Source of the DNA: Kitasatospora sp. NA04385
GTDB taxonomy: Bacteria; Actinomycetota; Actinomycetes; Streptomycetales; Streptomycetaceae
Direction: 5' to 3'
DNA length: 64,000 nucleotides
NCBI RefSeq assembly: GCF_013364235.1
Contig: NZ_CP054919.1
Span: forward strand, 8,089,239 to 8,153,238
The notes beneath the pieces were generated by a model. That model did not search any database. It was not told the DNA's origin and was given only the letters and a program-made list of their open reading frames with translations. This document shows, one piece after another, positions 32,059 to 40,632 of this stretch. The position numbers and the translations under genes were made by a program. Positions within the stretch are counted from its first letter, which is position 1; every line of letters begins with the position of its first letter.

Positions 32059-33084
32059 TCAGGGTTGCTCGTCGAGGGCCGCGAGCAGGGCCGGGCCGGA
32101 CCAGGCGGGCGGTTCGGTGGCGGACTCGGCCGCGCGGACCAGGTCGAGCAGCCGGCGGTTGGCCGGGGCGGGCAGGCCGTGGCGCTCGGCCAGCGCGACC
32201 ACCTCGCCCTGCAGTTCGCCGATCTCGGTGGGCCGGGAGCGCTGCAGGTCCTCCCACATCGAGGAGCGGGCCCGGGCGTCCACCCGCAGGCTCGCCGCCG
32301 CGACCCGGCGGAACACCGGGTCGGGCAGGCCCAGCACGGACGGCATCCACTGCGGCGGGACGGGCGTCAGCCGGGCCGGGGCCAGGCCCGCCGCGGCGAA
32401 CACCGCCAGCGCCTCGCGCTGGCAGCGGGCCAGCACCAGCCGGTACGGGCGGCTGCCGAGCTGCTGGCGCAGCGGCAGTCCGGAGAGCGCGTTGACGGCG
32501 TTGTTGAGGTTCATCAGCAGCTTCGCGGCCTGCACCCGCGGCATGTCCGCGCGCAGCCGCACCGGCAGCCCGGCGGCGGCCGCCGTCTCCGCGAACCGCC
32601 GTGCGCTGCCCGCCCGTTCGACCATCAGCTCCCCGCCGGTGCCCTGGTGGAAGGAGGCCGGGCCGGTGCGCACCACGTTGTAGGGCACCATCCCGGCCAG
32701 CACCGTCCGGCCGGGCAGCGCCTCGCGCAGCACCAGCGCGTTGTGCCGGCCGTTCTGGAAGCTGATCACCGTGCTGCGCCCGTCCAGGTGCGGGTCGAGC
32801 AGCCGGGCGGCGGCCGCGGTGTCCGCGGACTTGACCGTCACCAGCACGTAGTCGGCGCCGGCCGCCGCCGAGGCGTCCACGGCGGTGCGCGGCCGGGCGT
32901 GCAGCCGCCGGTCGCCCGGGCCGGTCAGGGTCAGGCCGGCCCGGTCCAGCTCGGCCATCGCGGGGCCCCGGCCGATCAGCGTCACGTCGGCGCGGGCGGC
33001 CAGCGCCCCGCCCAGTCGGCAGCCGATGCTGCCCGCCCCGAACACGGCGATCCGCAGCGGCAGCGTCGAACGGTTCTCGGACAC
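32059..33084 (-). CDS. Ketopantoate reductase family protein (ApbA/PanE-like)
   Basis: 341 residues from the GTG at 33084, which has AAGGAG upstream. The Rossmann motif is RIAVFGAGSIGCRLGGALAA; YVLVTVKSADTAAAARLL and VISFQNGRHNALVLREALPG are family landmarks; AAKLLMNLNNAVNALSGLPL carries the catalytic Lys region. The family makes pantoate for coenzyme A, but paralogues of other function are common and no pan gene is near. A longer in-frame start is open but lies in the intergenic region. The 163-bp gap to the GNAT gene downstream holds nothing I recognise. Confidence 0.92.
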   Translation of the reverse strand: MSENRSTLPLRIAVFGAGSIGCRLGGALAARADVTLIGRGPAMAELDRAGLTLTGPGDRRLHARPRTAVDASAAAGADYVLVTVKSADTAAAARLLDPHLDGRSTVISFQNGRHNALVLREALPGRTVLAGMVPYNVVRTGPASFHQGTGGELMVERAGSARRFAETAAAAGLPVRLRADMPRVQAAKLLMNLNNAVNALSGLPLRQQLGSRPYRLVLARCQREALAVFAAAGLAPARLTPVPPQWMPSVLGLPDPVFRRVAAASLRVDARARSSMWEDLQRSRPTEIGELQGEVVALAERHGLPAPANRRLLDLVRAAESATEPPAWSGPALLAALDEQP

Positions 33085-33233
33085 CGGCGGCTCCTTCGAC
33101 AACGGCGTCAGCAACACGGCCCAGAGGTTACCGCCCGGTCGTGAGAGGTTCGGCGGCCGGGGCGGGCTGCGAGGGCCGCCGGACGCCACGCCTCCGTCCG
33201 GGGGCGATCCGGGGGCCGCCCGGGGACGATCCG

Positions 33234-34412
33234 TCAGGCCGTGGTCGGCCGCTCTCCGTCCGCAGGCTCTGCGTCCGCGGGCTCCCCGCCCCCGGGCGGC
33301 CCGTCCGCCGGCAGCCGGGTCGCCAGCAGCGCCGCCACGTCGTCGTCGGCGGGCCCGCCCGCGTAGCGGCGCAGGTCCCGGCGGAGGTTCTCCAGCAGCG
33401 TGACGTCCGGGTCCCCGGTCCAGCGGGCCAGCCGCCCGGTCAGCGGGTAGAACTCGCCGCTCCCGTCCCGGGTCTCGCTGACGCCGTCGGTGTACAGCAG
33501 CACCCGGTCGCCCGGCCCGAACGGGACGGTCTGCGGGTGGTACTCGCTGGACACCAGCGCCGACAGGTTCAGCGGCGGCAGCGGCACCTGCGGCTCCACC
33601 GGCCGCACCTCCCCGTCCGGGCAGAGCAGCACCGGCGGCGGGTGCCCGCAGTTGAGCAGGTACGCCTCCGGCCGGTCGTCCGGGATCTCCAGCAGCACGG
33701 CGGTGGCGAAACGCTCCGACGCGTCCGAGGAGGAGGCCCGCTCCGCGTACCGCTGCAGGCCGATCTCCAGCCGGCTCGCCAGCGCGGGCAGGTCCTTCGC
33801 GTCGTACGCGGCCTCCCGGAACGAGCCGAGCAACGCCGCCGCCATCTCCACCGCGGGCAGCCCCTTGCCCTGCACGTCGCCCAGGATGATCCGGACCCCG
33901 AACGGCGTGCGCACCGCCTCGTACAGGTCGCCGCCGATCTGGGCCTGCTCCGCCGCCGCGTTGTAGTACAGCGCCAGGCCGACGTCGCCGAGCCGGTCCG
34001 GCAGCGGGCGCAGCACCACCTGCTGCGCCGTGCGCGCCACCGAGCGCACCAGCGCCAGGTCGCGTTCGCGGCGCACCCGCATCCCGGCGGTGTACGAGGC
34101 GGCCAGGGTGACCGTCACGGTCGCCGCGATCACCGAGGCCGCCGACGCGCCGACCTGCCCGTCCCGGAGCAGCGCCAGCACCACCTCGGCGGCCACCGCG
34201 AGCACGCCGATCGCCAGCGTCCCGAACGAGCCCCAGGTCGCCGCGGCGAGGGCGGGCGCGGCGGCCACGAACCGGTCGTAGCGCTGCCCGGCCGGGGTCT
34301 CGGCGTCCGCGGCCGCGGACAGGGCGATCAGCAGGAAGGGCGACAGCCGGACGATCAGGCCGAGCAGCGGCCGGCTCCAGCCGGGGGAGGAATTGTCGCT
34401 GATGGTGGGCAT
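33234..34412 (-). CDS. Membrane-anchored SpoIIE/PP2C-type serine phosphatase
   Basis: 392 residues. The first ~140 hold about four hydrophobic segments (LLGLIVRLSPFLLIALSAAA; LAIGVLAVAAEVVLALLRDG; VIAATVTVTLAASYTAGM). The PP2C domain covers about 150-375: AQIGGDLYEAVRTPFGVRII, LGDVQGKGLPAVEMAAALLG, YLLNCGHPPPVLL and VLLYTDGVSETRDGSGEFYP, with the metal-binding Asp residues in place. Such phosphatases act on anti-anti-sigma (STAS) proteins in partner-switching. A STAS-like gene lies about 30 kb away, so any link is speculative. The end is an acidic Pro/Ala/Glu tail. Confidence 0.93.
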   Translation of the reverse strand: MPTISDNSSPGWSRPLLGLIVRLSPFLLIALSAAADAETPAGQRYDRFVAAAPALAAATWGSFGTLAIGVLAVAAEVVLALLRDGQVGASAASVIAATVTVTLAASYTAGMRVRRERDLALVRSVARTAQQVVLRPLPDRLGDVGLALYYNAAAEQAQIGGDLYEAVRTPFGVRIILGDVQGKGLPAVEMAAALLGSFREAAYDAKDLPALASRLEIGLQRYAERASSSDASERFATAVLLEIPDDRPEAYLLNCGHPPPVLLCPDGEVRPVEPQVPLPPLNLSALVSSEYHPQTVPFGPGDRVLLYTDGVSETRDGSGEFYPLTGRLARWTGDPDVTLLENLRRDLRRYAGGPADDDVAALLATRLPADGPPGGGEPADAEPADGERPTTA

Positions 34413-34640
34413 GACCCGGAGAACGCTACCCGCGCGGGCCGCCCCGTGGTGGGAGGCGCGGGCGGGCCGGTGATCATCTTCCGGCTCCCGTTCAATGGTC
34501 GCCGCCGCCATGCCCCGCGCCCCGCCGGTGGTGCGCCGTCCCATGGGCCGCCGCCGGAGGCACGCCGATGATTCACCGCGAACGGTGCTCGGCCACCCCC
34601 CCACCCGGCACGCGAGCACCCGCAGAGAGCGGAGCCCCCC

Positions 34641-35990
34641 ATGGCACTGGCAGGACTGACCGGATTGACCGGACTGGTACGAGCGGGACGACGGACGGCG
34701 GCAGGAGGCGGACGGGCCGGACGGCGCCCGGGCCCCGTGCGCTGGGCGGGCGCGGCGACGGCGGGCGTGCTGCTCTCCGCCGGGCTGCTTACCGGGGCGC
34801 CGCAGGCGTCCGCGGCCGGGCTCGGACAGGTCACCGGATTCGGCAGCAACCCCGGCAACCTGGCGATGTACAGCTACGTCCCGGCGGGGCTGCCCACCGG
34901 CAAGCCGCTGGTGGTGGCGCTGCACGGCTGCACCCAGACCGCCACCGACTACTACAACAACTCCGGCTGGGCGCAGCTCGCCGACCGCTGGGGCTTCTCG
35001 GTGGTCTTCCCGCAGACCGGCTCCGCCAACAACGCGCTGTCCTGCTTCTCCTGGTTCGACAGCGGCAAGGACACCCGGGGCAAGGGCGAGGCGCTGTCGG
35101 TCAAGCAGATGGTCGACAAGGCCGTCGCGCTGTACGGCAGCGACCCGTCCCGGGTGTACGTCACCGGCCTGTCCGCGGGCGCGGGCATGGCCGCCGACCT
35201 GCTCGCCGACTACCCCGACGTGTTCGCGGGCGGCTCGATCGCCTCCGGCCTGCCCGCCCAGTGCGCCACCACCCAGGGCGCCGCCTCCGGCTGCCAGAAC
35301 TCCAACCAGAACCTGACGCCCGCCCAGTGGGGCGACAAGGTGCGCGCCTCCTACCCCGGCTACACCGGCCCGTGGCCGCGGGTGGCGATCTGGCACGGCA
35401 GCTCGGACACCACCGTCGCCCCGGTCAACGCCACCGAGCTGCGCGACCAGTGGACGAACGTGTGGGGCATCGGGCAGAGCGCCTCCGCGACCCAGTCGCT
35501 GCCCGGCGGCACCACGCTCAGCGTCTACAACGACGGCGCGGGCCGGCCCGCCGTCCAGCTGTACAGCATCTCGGGCATGGGCCACGGCCTGCCGGTCAGC
35601 CCCGGCAGCGGCACCGCGAACTGCGGGCAGAGCGGCGCGTACTTCCTGAACACCATCTGCTCCTCGTACTACACCGGCCTGTTCTGGGGCCTGGACGGCG
35701 CCTCCGCGTCCCCGTCGCCGTCCGGTTCCCCGTCGCCGTCCTCCTCGCCCTCGCCTTCCGCGTCCCCGTCCTCCTCGCCCTCCGCGTCCCCGTCGACCCG
35801 GCCGCTGGGGTGCTGGACGGACAACAACTACAACCAGGTCGCCGCGGGCCGGGCGCACCAGAGCGGCGGGTACGCGTACGCGAACGGGTCGAACCAGAAC
35901 ATGGGGCTGTGGAACCTGTTCGTCACGCACACCCTGAAGGAGACCTCCGCCGGGTACTTCGTGATCGCCGACGCGGGATGCGCCGGGTGA
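34641..35990 (+). CDS. Secreted PHB depolymerase-family esterase
   Basis: 449 residues. A long twin-basic N-region (RAGRRTAAGGGRAGRRPGPV) and hydrophobic core ending ASA-AG near residue 59 suggest Sec or Tat export. The esterase core has LHGCTQTATDYYNNSGW and the nucleophile Ser178 in GLSAGAG; IWHGSSDTTV and MGHGLP hold the Asp and His. A Ser/Pro linker (about 355-385) leads to a 60-residue C-terminal domain (CWTDNNYNQVAAGRAHQSGG) with two cysteines, probably a polymer- or carbohydrate-binding module. Relatives degrade PHB or release ferulate from plant polymers. Confidence 0.92.
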   Translation: MALAGLTGLTGLVRAGRRTAAGGGRAGRRPGPVRWAGAATAGVLLSAGLLTGAPQASAAGLGQVTGFGSNPGNLAMYSYVPAGLPTGKPLVVALHGCTQTATDYYNNSGWAQLADRWGFSVVFPQTGSANNALSCFSWFDSGKDTRGKGEALSVKQMVDKAVALYGSDPSRVYVTGLSAGAGMAADLLADYPDVFAGGSIASGLPAQCATTQGAASGCQNSNQNLTPAQWGDKVRASYPGYTGPWPRVAIWHGSSDTTVAPVNATELRDQWTNVWGIGQSASATQSLPGGTTLSVYNDGAGRPAVQLYSISGMGHGLPVSPGSGTANCGQSGAYFLNTICSSYYTGLFWGLDGASASPSPSGSPSPSSSPSPSASPSSSPSASPSTRPLGCWTDNNYNQVAAGRAHQSGGYAYANGSNQNMGLWNLFVTHTLKETSAGYFVIADAGCAG

Positions 35991-36014
35991 CGGCCTTCTG
36001 ACCTGGCACGATGT

Positions 36015-36042
36015 GGGCCCCGTCGATCCGTCGGCGGGGCCC
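36015..36042. terminator. Possible terminator hairpin after esterase
   Basis: GGGCCCCG (36015-36022) and CGGGGCCC (36035-36042) form an 8-bp stem with a 12-nt loop, just before the permease regulatory region. Confidence 0.5.
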
Positions 36043-36049
36043 GCCACTG

Positions 36050-36077
36050 TGTCAGAGGCGCAACGAGACGTCTGACA
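36050..36077. promoter_or_regulatory. Inverted repeat TGTCAGA-N14-TCTGACA upstream of permease
   Basis: Perfect 7-bp arms at 36050-36056 and 36071-36077. An AT-richer stretch (ATTGAATGATTGTCCTATG) follows, likely promoter DNA for the permease operon. GntR-type or other repressors of transport operons bind sites of this form; the actual regulator is unknown. Confidence 0.5.
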
Positions 36078-36165
36078 GATTGAATGATTGTCCTATGTCA
36101 ACGGGGCGGCAAGACTCGTGGCTCACACCCGACGACATCCGCCGACCCCGATTGCCAAGGTGAAA

Positions 36166-37722
36166 ATGACCGCCATCCCCGTGGCCCCGCCGGAGAACCG
36201 GTGGGCGACGCCCAAGCGCGTGAGCCTGGTCCCGCTGGTTGCCCTGATCTTCTTCAGCGTCTCCGGCGGCGCCTACGGCATCGAGCCGCTGTTCTCGACC
36301 TCCGGCCCCGGCATGGGCATCCTGCTCATCCTGGTCGCCCCGCTGATCTACAGCGTGCCGCACGCCCTGGTCTGCGCCGAGCTGGGCACCGCCATCCCCG
36401 TCGAAGGCGGCTACTACCACTGGGTCAAGCGCGGCCTCGGCCGGTTCTGGGCCTTCCAGCAGGGCGTGCTGCAGTGGGTGTGCAGCTTCGTCGACATGGC
36501 GCTGTACCCGGTGATGTTCACCTCCTACCTGTCGAGCCTGATCGGCGCCGTCGCCCCCGGCGAGCATGTGCTGTTCGAGGTCGCCGGCATCCAGGTCGAC
36601 CTGAACTGGGCGATCTGCGTGGGCGTCATCGTGGTCTTCACGCTGCTGAACCTGATGGGCGCGGGCTGGGTCGGCGACTCCTCGGTGGCGTTCGCGATCA
36701 TCTGCCTGACCCCGATGCTGGTCCTCACCGCGATCGGCGGCTGGCACCTGCTCACCGACGGCACCAACCCGGTCTCCTCGATGACCGCCGAACAGGGCCA
36801 GTCCACCTGGAACGCCTTCGGCTCCGGCCTGTTCATCGTGATGTGGAACTACTCCGGCTGGGACTCGGTCTCCACCGTGGCCGGCGAGATGGAGAACCCG
36901 AAGAAGCACCTGCCCAAGGCGCTGGTCTGGTCCGTCCTGCTGATCATCATCGGCTACCTGCTGCCCTCGCTGGCCTCCCTCGCCGTCGGCCCGGACGGTG
37001 ACAACGGCTGGAAGAACTGGAAGGACGGCGCGCTCCCGGACATCGCCGGCGAGATCGCCGGCCCCTGGCTCCAGTACGTCGTCACCATCGGCGGCCTGTT
37101 CGCCTCGGTGGCGATGTTCTCCGCGCTGCTCGCCTCCTACTCCCGGCTGCCCTCCTCGCTCTCGCACGACGGCTACCTGCCCAGGTGGGTCTCCAAGGAG
37201 AGCAAGCGCTACAAGATGCCGATCGCCTCGATCATCGGCTCCTCCGTGGTCTACGCGCTGTTCTGCTTCTCCAGCTTCCAGAAGCTGGTGATCTACGACG
37301 TCTTCCTCACCAACATCGGCATCCTGCTGGAGGTCGCCGCGCTGATCGCGCTGCGGATCCGCGAACCCGAGCTGGAGCGGCCCTACAAGATCCCCGGCGG
37401 CTGGTGGAGCATCGGCCTGATCACCGTCTCCCTGACCGGCGTCAGCGTCTGGGCCGCCACCGAGCAGTACAACGAGGAGGGCACCCGGGCCGTCGTCTAC
37501 TGCCTGATCGTGGTCGGCGCCTCGCTGCTGCTCTACCCGCTGCTCGCCGCCCGCAAGGCCGCCCGCGCCTCCGCCGCCGCCGACCGGGCCTCCGGCAACG
37601 GCCGGGACGCCGAGAGCGGGGACGGGGCGTACGGGGCGTACGGGCTGTCAGGGTGGAACCCGGACTCGGCACACAGTGACAAGGTCGTCGGCGGTGCCGG
37701 GACGGATAGCGTCGAGGCATGA
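36166..37722 (+). CDS. APC-family amino acid/amine permease
   Basis: 518 residues, about 12 membrane helices. RVSLVPLVALIFFSVSGGAY followed by GIEPLF is helix 1 with the unwound G-S-G-G substrate motif; VEGGYYHWVKRGLGRFWAF, WNYSGWDSVSTVAGEMENPK and VAMFSALLASYSRLPSSL are APC landmarks (helix 6 motif). The ATG at 36166 is chosen for AAGGTG just upstream; an earlier ATG at 36088 would sit in the operator region. The stop overlaps the cupin start (ATGA), so the two are translationally coupled. Polyamine or amino acid uptake is the likely role from the neighbours. Confidence 0.92.
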   Translation: MTAIPVAPPENRWATPKRVSLVPLVALIFFSVSGGAYGIEPLFSTSGPGMGILLILVAPLIYSVPHALVCAELGTAIPVEGGYYHWVKRGLGRFWAFQQGVLQWVCSFVDMALYPVMFTSYLSSLIGAVAPGEHVLFEVAGIQVDLNWAICVGVIVVFTLLNLMGAGWVGDSSVAFAIICLTPMLVLTAIGGWHLLTDGTNPVSSMTAEQGQSTWNAFGSGLFIVMWNYSGWDSVSTVAGEMENPKKHLPKALVWSVLLIIIGYLLPSLASLAVGPDGDNGWKNWKDGALPDIAGEIAGPWLQYVVTIGGLFASVAMFSALLASYSRLPSSLSHDGYLPRWVSKESKRYKMPIASIIGSSVVYALFCFSSFQKLVIYDVFLTNIGILLEVAALIALRIREPELERPYKIPGGWWSIGLITVSLTGVSVWAATEQYNEEGTRAVVYCLIVVGASLLLYPLLAARKAARASAAADRASGNGRDAESGDGAYGAYGLSGWNPDSAHSDKVVGGAGTDSVEA

Positions 37723-38093
37723 TCGACAGCTTCGCCCTGCACGTCCCGGACGCCGAACTGGAACCCGAGCCGCTCGACCCCGGGCAGATCGTCTCCGGCA
37801 CGCCCGAGGTCACCGGCAAGGTGGTCTGGGAGTCCGCCGACGGGCGCCGGATCCGCGGGATCTGGCAGATCACCCCCGGCGTGGTCACCGACACCGAGGC
37901 CGACGAGATGTTCGTCGTGCTCAGCGGCCGGGCCACCGTCGAGTTCGAGGACGGGCCCGTCCTGGAACTCGGCCCCGGCGACCTCGCGGTGCTCCGCGAG
38001 GGCGACCGCACCACCTGGACCGTCCACGAGACGCTCCGCAAGGTCTACGAGATCGACCTCGGCCCGGAGACGGCCGGGGACGAGGACCGGTAA
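37719..38093 (+). CDS. Cupin domain protein
   Basis: 124 residues. GIWQITPGVVTDTEADEMFV is cupin motif 1 and LGPGDLAVLREGDRTTWTVH contains motif 2, with WTVHETLRKVYEI the closing strands; the family is the small EutQ-like cupins that accompany amine oxidase genes. The histidine metal ligands of motif 1 are replaced (TDTEADE), so metal binding is uncertain. Overlaps the permease stop by 4 nt. Confidence 0.9.
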   Translation: MIDSFALHVPDAELEPEPLDPGQIVSGTPEVTGKVVWESADGRRIRGIWQITPGVVTDTEADEMFVVLSGRATVEFEDGPVLELGPGDLAVLREGDRTTWTVHETLRKVYEIDLGPETAGDEDR

Positions 38094-38109
38094 CACCCGA
38101 AGCACCCGA

Positions 38110-38137
38110 CGGCCCGGCCGCCCTCACGGCCGGGCCG
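38110..38137 (+). promoter_or_regulatory. Intercistronic hairpin
   Basis: CGGCCCGGCCG (38110-38120) pairs with CGGCCGGGCCG (38127-38137) over a 6-nt loop, in the 70-bp gap between the cupin and oxidoreductase genes. It could attenuate or stabilise the mRNA. Confidence 0.5.
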
Positions 38138-38163
38138 CACCCCCGAGGCAAGGAACCGAGAGC

Positions 38164-39555
38164 ATGGACCCCGTACACGCCCTGCGGGACGCCAAACCCA
38201 CCCCGTTCTGGCTGGAGGACCCGGGCCGCCCGGACGCCAACTCCGCCCTCACCGGCGACGTCAGCTGCGACCTGCTGGTCGTCGGCGGCGGCTACAGCGG
38301 CCTGTGGACGGCCCTGATCGCCAAGGAGCGGGACCCGGGGCGGGACGTGGTCCTGATCGAGGCCGAGCAGACCGGCTGGGCCGCCTCCGGCCGCAACGGC
38401 GGCTTCTGCGCCGCCAGCCTCACCCACGGCCTCGGCAACGGCCTCGAACGCTGGCCCGCCGAGATGGCCGCCCTCGAACAGCTCGGCGCCCGCAACCTGC
38501 AGTCCATCGAGGACGCGGTGGCGAAGCACGGGATCGACTGCGACTGGGAGCGCACCGGCGAACTCGACGTCGCCACCGAGCCCCACCAGGTCGAGGAACT
38601 CGCCGAACTGTACGAACTCGCCAAGCAGTACGGCGACTACGAGTTCCTGGACACCGACGCCGTCCGGGCCCAGGTCGCCTCGCCGACCTACCTCGGCGCG
38701 CTCTGGGACAAGGACGGCGTGGCGATGCTCCACCCCGCCAAGCTCGCCTGGGGCCTCAAGCAGGCCTGCGAGCGGCTCGGCGTGCGGGTCTTCGAGCACA
38801 CCAAGGCGCTCGACCTCGCCGAGTCCGGCTCCGGCATGGCCGTGCGCACCCCCTACGGCCGGGTCTTCGCCCGCCAGGTCGCCCTCGGCACCAACGTCTT
38901 CCCGTCGCTGGTCAAGCGCATCCGCCCGTACACCGTCCCGGTCTACGACTACGCGCTGATGACCGAACCGCTCAGCGCCGAGCAGCTCGCCGCGATCGGC
39001 TGGCAGGGGCGGCAGGGCATCGGCGACAGCGCCAACCAGTTCCACTACTACCGGCTGTCCGCCGACAACCGCATCCTGTGGGGCGGCTACGACGCGATCT
39101 ACCACTACGGGGCCAAGGTCCGCGCCGAGTACGACCAGCGGCCGCAGACCTACCAGACCCTCGCCCGGCACTTCTTCCAGACCTTCCCGCAGCTGGAGGG
39201 CCTGCGCTTCACCCACGCCTGGGGCGGCGCCATCGACACCTGCACCCGCTTCTCCGCGTTCTTCGACACCGCCCACCACGGCAAGGTCGCCCTCGCCGCC
39301 GGGTACACCGGCCTCGGCGTCGGCGCCACCCGCTTCGGCGCCGAGGTCATGCTCGACCTGCTGGAGGGCCGGCCCACCGAGCGCACCGCCCTGGAGATGG
39401 TCCGCCGCAAGCCGCTGCCCTTCCCGCCCGAGCCCGTCCGCTGGGCCGGCATCGGCATCACCAAGTGGTCCCTGGACCGCGCCGACCGCAACGCGGGCCG
39501 CCGCAACCTGTGGCTCAAGACCATGGACAAGCTCGGCCTGGGCTTCGACAGCTGA
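38164..39555 (+). CDS. FAD-dependent DAO-family oxidoreductase (PuuB-like)
   Basis: 463 residues. The dinucleotide site is LLVVGGGYSGLWTALIAKER (residues 37-56) with Glu67 on the second strand; GWAASGRNGGFCAASLTHGL is the flavin-binding loop found in gamma-glutamylputrescine oxidases and sarcosine oxidase relatives; GGYDAIYHYGAKV and AGYTGLGVGATRFGAEVMLD are C-terminal landmarks. With the APC permease and cupin it forms a likely uptake and oxidation unit for an amine or gamma-glutamylated polyamine. No glutamine-synthetase-like or aldehyde dehydrogenase partner lies in the window. A 14-bp terminator follows. Confidence 0.92.
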   Translation: MDPVHALRDAKPTPFWLEDPGRPDANSALTGDVSCDLLVVGGGYSGLWTALIAKERDPGRDVVLIEAEQTGWAASGRNGGFCAASLTHGLGNGLERWPAEMAALEQLGARNLQSIEDAVAKHGIDCDWERTGELDVATEPHQVEELAELYELAKQYGDYEFLDTDAVRAQVASPTYLGALWDKDGVAMLHPAKLAWGLKQACERLGVRVFEHTKALDLAESGSGMAVRTPYGRVFARQVALGTNVFPSLVKRIRPYTVPVYDYALMTEPLSAEQLAAIGWQGRQGIGDSANQFHYYRLSADNRILWGGYDAIYHYGAKVRAEYDQRPQTYQTLARHFFQTFPQLEGLRFTHAWGGAIDTCTRFSAFFDTAHHGKVALAAGYTGLGVGATRFGAEVMLDLLEGRPTERTALEMVRRKPLPFPPEPVRWAGIGITKWSLDRADRNAGRRNLWLKTMDKLGLGFDS

Positions 39556-39584
39556 CACCCCGGCCCCCCGCCCCGGCCGCCACG

Positions 39585-39616
39585 ACGGCCGCCCGCGCCC
39601 CCGCGCGGGCGGCCGT
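39585..39616. terminator. Strong terminator hairpin
   Basis: ACGGCCGCCCGCGC (39585-39598) and GCGCGGGCGGCCGT (39603-39616) form a perfect 14-bp stem with a CCCC loop, between the oxidoreductase (plus) and the convergent hypothetical gene (minus). Short GTCGGTTCTTC-like direct repeats follow to about 39670. Confidence 0.8.
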
Positions 39617-39676
39617 TCGCCGTCGTCGGTCCATCGTCGGTTCTTCGTCGGTCCGTTGTCGGTTCTTCGTCCGAGG

Positions 39677-40327
39677 TCAGGAGCCGTTCGAGCACTTGCG
39701 GCTCAGCACCGGCAGGTCGGCGTTGATGTCGGCGATCACCTCGTTCGGGTCGGCCATCACCATGCCGTTCAACCGGAAGCTCAGCTCCTGGAACTCCTGC
39801 GCCAGCCGCAGGATCGTCGGCCGCACCGACTGGTCCGCGTCGGTGCCCGCCCGCATCAGCCCCTGGTAGGCGAGGTTCGCCGCGTCCGCCTGCGCGCCCC
39901 GGCTGCCCCCGGCGTCGCGCCGGTACGCCGCGACCGCCGCCGACGCCTCCCGGCACCCGGCCGGGAGCAGCGCGGGCAGCGGGGCGGGCGCGTCGGTCGT
40001 CCGCGAGGGCTCCGGCTGGGGTTCCGGTTCGGGCTCCGGTTCGGGCTCCGGGGACTCGCTCGGTTCGGCGGACTCGCTCGGCTCCGGTGCGGGGGAGGAG
40101 CCGTGCGGACGCGGGGTGGTCCGTTCCGGCGCGGGCTCCGGTGCGGACGAGCTCGTCACCGCGGCGGGCGCGGCCGGTGCGGCCCGGGGCTCGTCCGGCG
40201 GCAGCAGGTACGCCACCAGCGCCACCAGGGCCGCCGCCACCCCCGACAGGGCGGCCACCGCCCCCCAGTCCGGCCGCCCGCGCCCGCTCCCGGTCACCGA
40301 CGGCTCTTCCACCCGACTCTCCGTCAT
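39677..40327 (-). CDS. Membrane-anchored protein with Pro/Glu/Ser linker
   Basis: 216 residues. A short cytoplasmic N-terminus, one membrane helix (WGAVAALSGVAAALVALVAYLL, residues ~21-42), a long Pro/Ser/Glu linker with SESPEPEPEPEPEP, and a C-terminal domain of about 100 residues (GCREASAAVAAYRRDAGG, AQADAANLAYQGLMRAG, FQELSFRLNGMVM, LSRKCSNG) with two cysteines that could pair outside the cell. I do not recognise the domain; the helical pattern would suit a small extracytoplasmic bundle. Confidence 0.85.
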   Translation of the reverse strand: MTESRVEEPSVTGSGRGRPDWGAVAALSGVAAALVALVAYLLPPDEPRAAPAAPAAVTSSSAPEPAPERTTPRPHGSSPAPEPSESAEPSESPEPEPEPEPEPQPEPSRTTDAPAPLPALLPAGCREASAAVAAYRRDAGGSRGAQADAANLAYQGLMRAGTDADQSVRPTILRLAQEFQELSFRLNGMVMADPNEVIADINADLPVLSRKCSNGS

Positions 40328-40593
40328 ACCGCCATCGTGGGCGGCCGGGGCGCGGTTCGTCCAGTGACCGGCTTACGGGGAGCGGGAGTTCGGGCCCGGG
40401 AGCCTGGGCCGTACCCAGCCAGCCGGGACGGCCCGGGCGGGTGTCCGCGACCGCGGCCAGGCGCGGGGTGAAGACCGGCGGGTCCGGCTCGCCGTTGCCG
40501 TACGCCACCCGCTCGCCGCTGCGCCGCACCGCCGGGTAGTGGCGCAGGTCGTCGTGCTCGCGCAGGTCGGTCGGGACGGCGATCATCCCGGGG
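40328..40593 (-). other. Gap with a doubtful gene remnant
   Basis: This gap between the membrane-anchored protein and the DinB terminator has an open minus-strand frame from an ATG at 40586 (MIAVPTDLREHDDLRHYPAV, then RRSGERVAYGNGEPDPPVFT) that looks protein-like for about 60 residues and then continues into antisense sequence without a sensible stop. It may be a remnant or a short unrecognised gene. No other signal is seen. Confidence 0.3.
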
Positions 40594-40627
40594 GCGCGGA
40601 CACCCCGGCGGGCCGGGGTGTCCGCGC
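40594..40627. terminator. Strong terminator hairpin after DinB gene
   Basis: GCGCGGACACCCCGG (40594-40608) and CCGGGGTGTCCGCGC (40613-40627) form a perfect 15-bp stem with a 4-nt loop, just past the stop of the DinB-family gene. Confidence 0.8.
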
Positions 40628-40632
40628 GGCCG

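Noticed and set aside
40328..40586. A full-length gene from the ATG at 40586
   Set aside because: Protein-like for about 60 codons only, then antisense to the next gene with no proper stop; listed only as a doubtful remnant.
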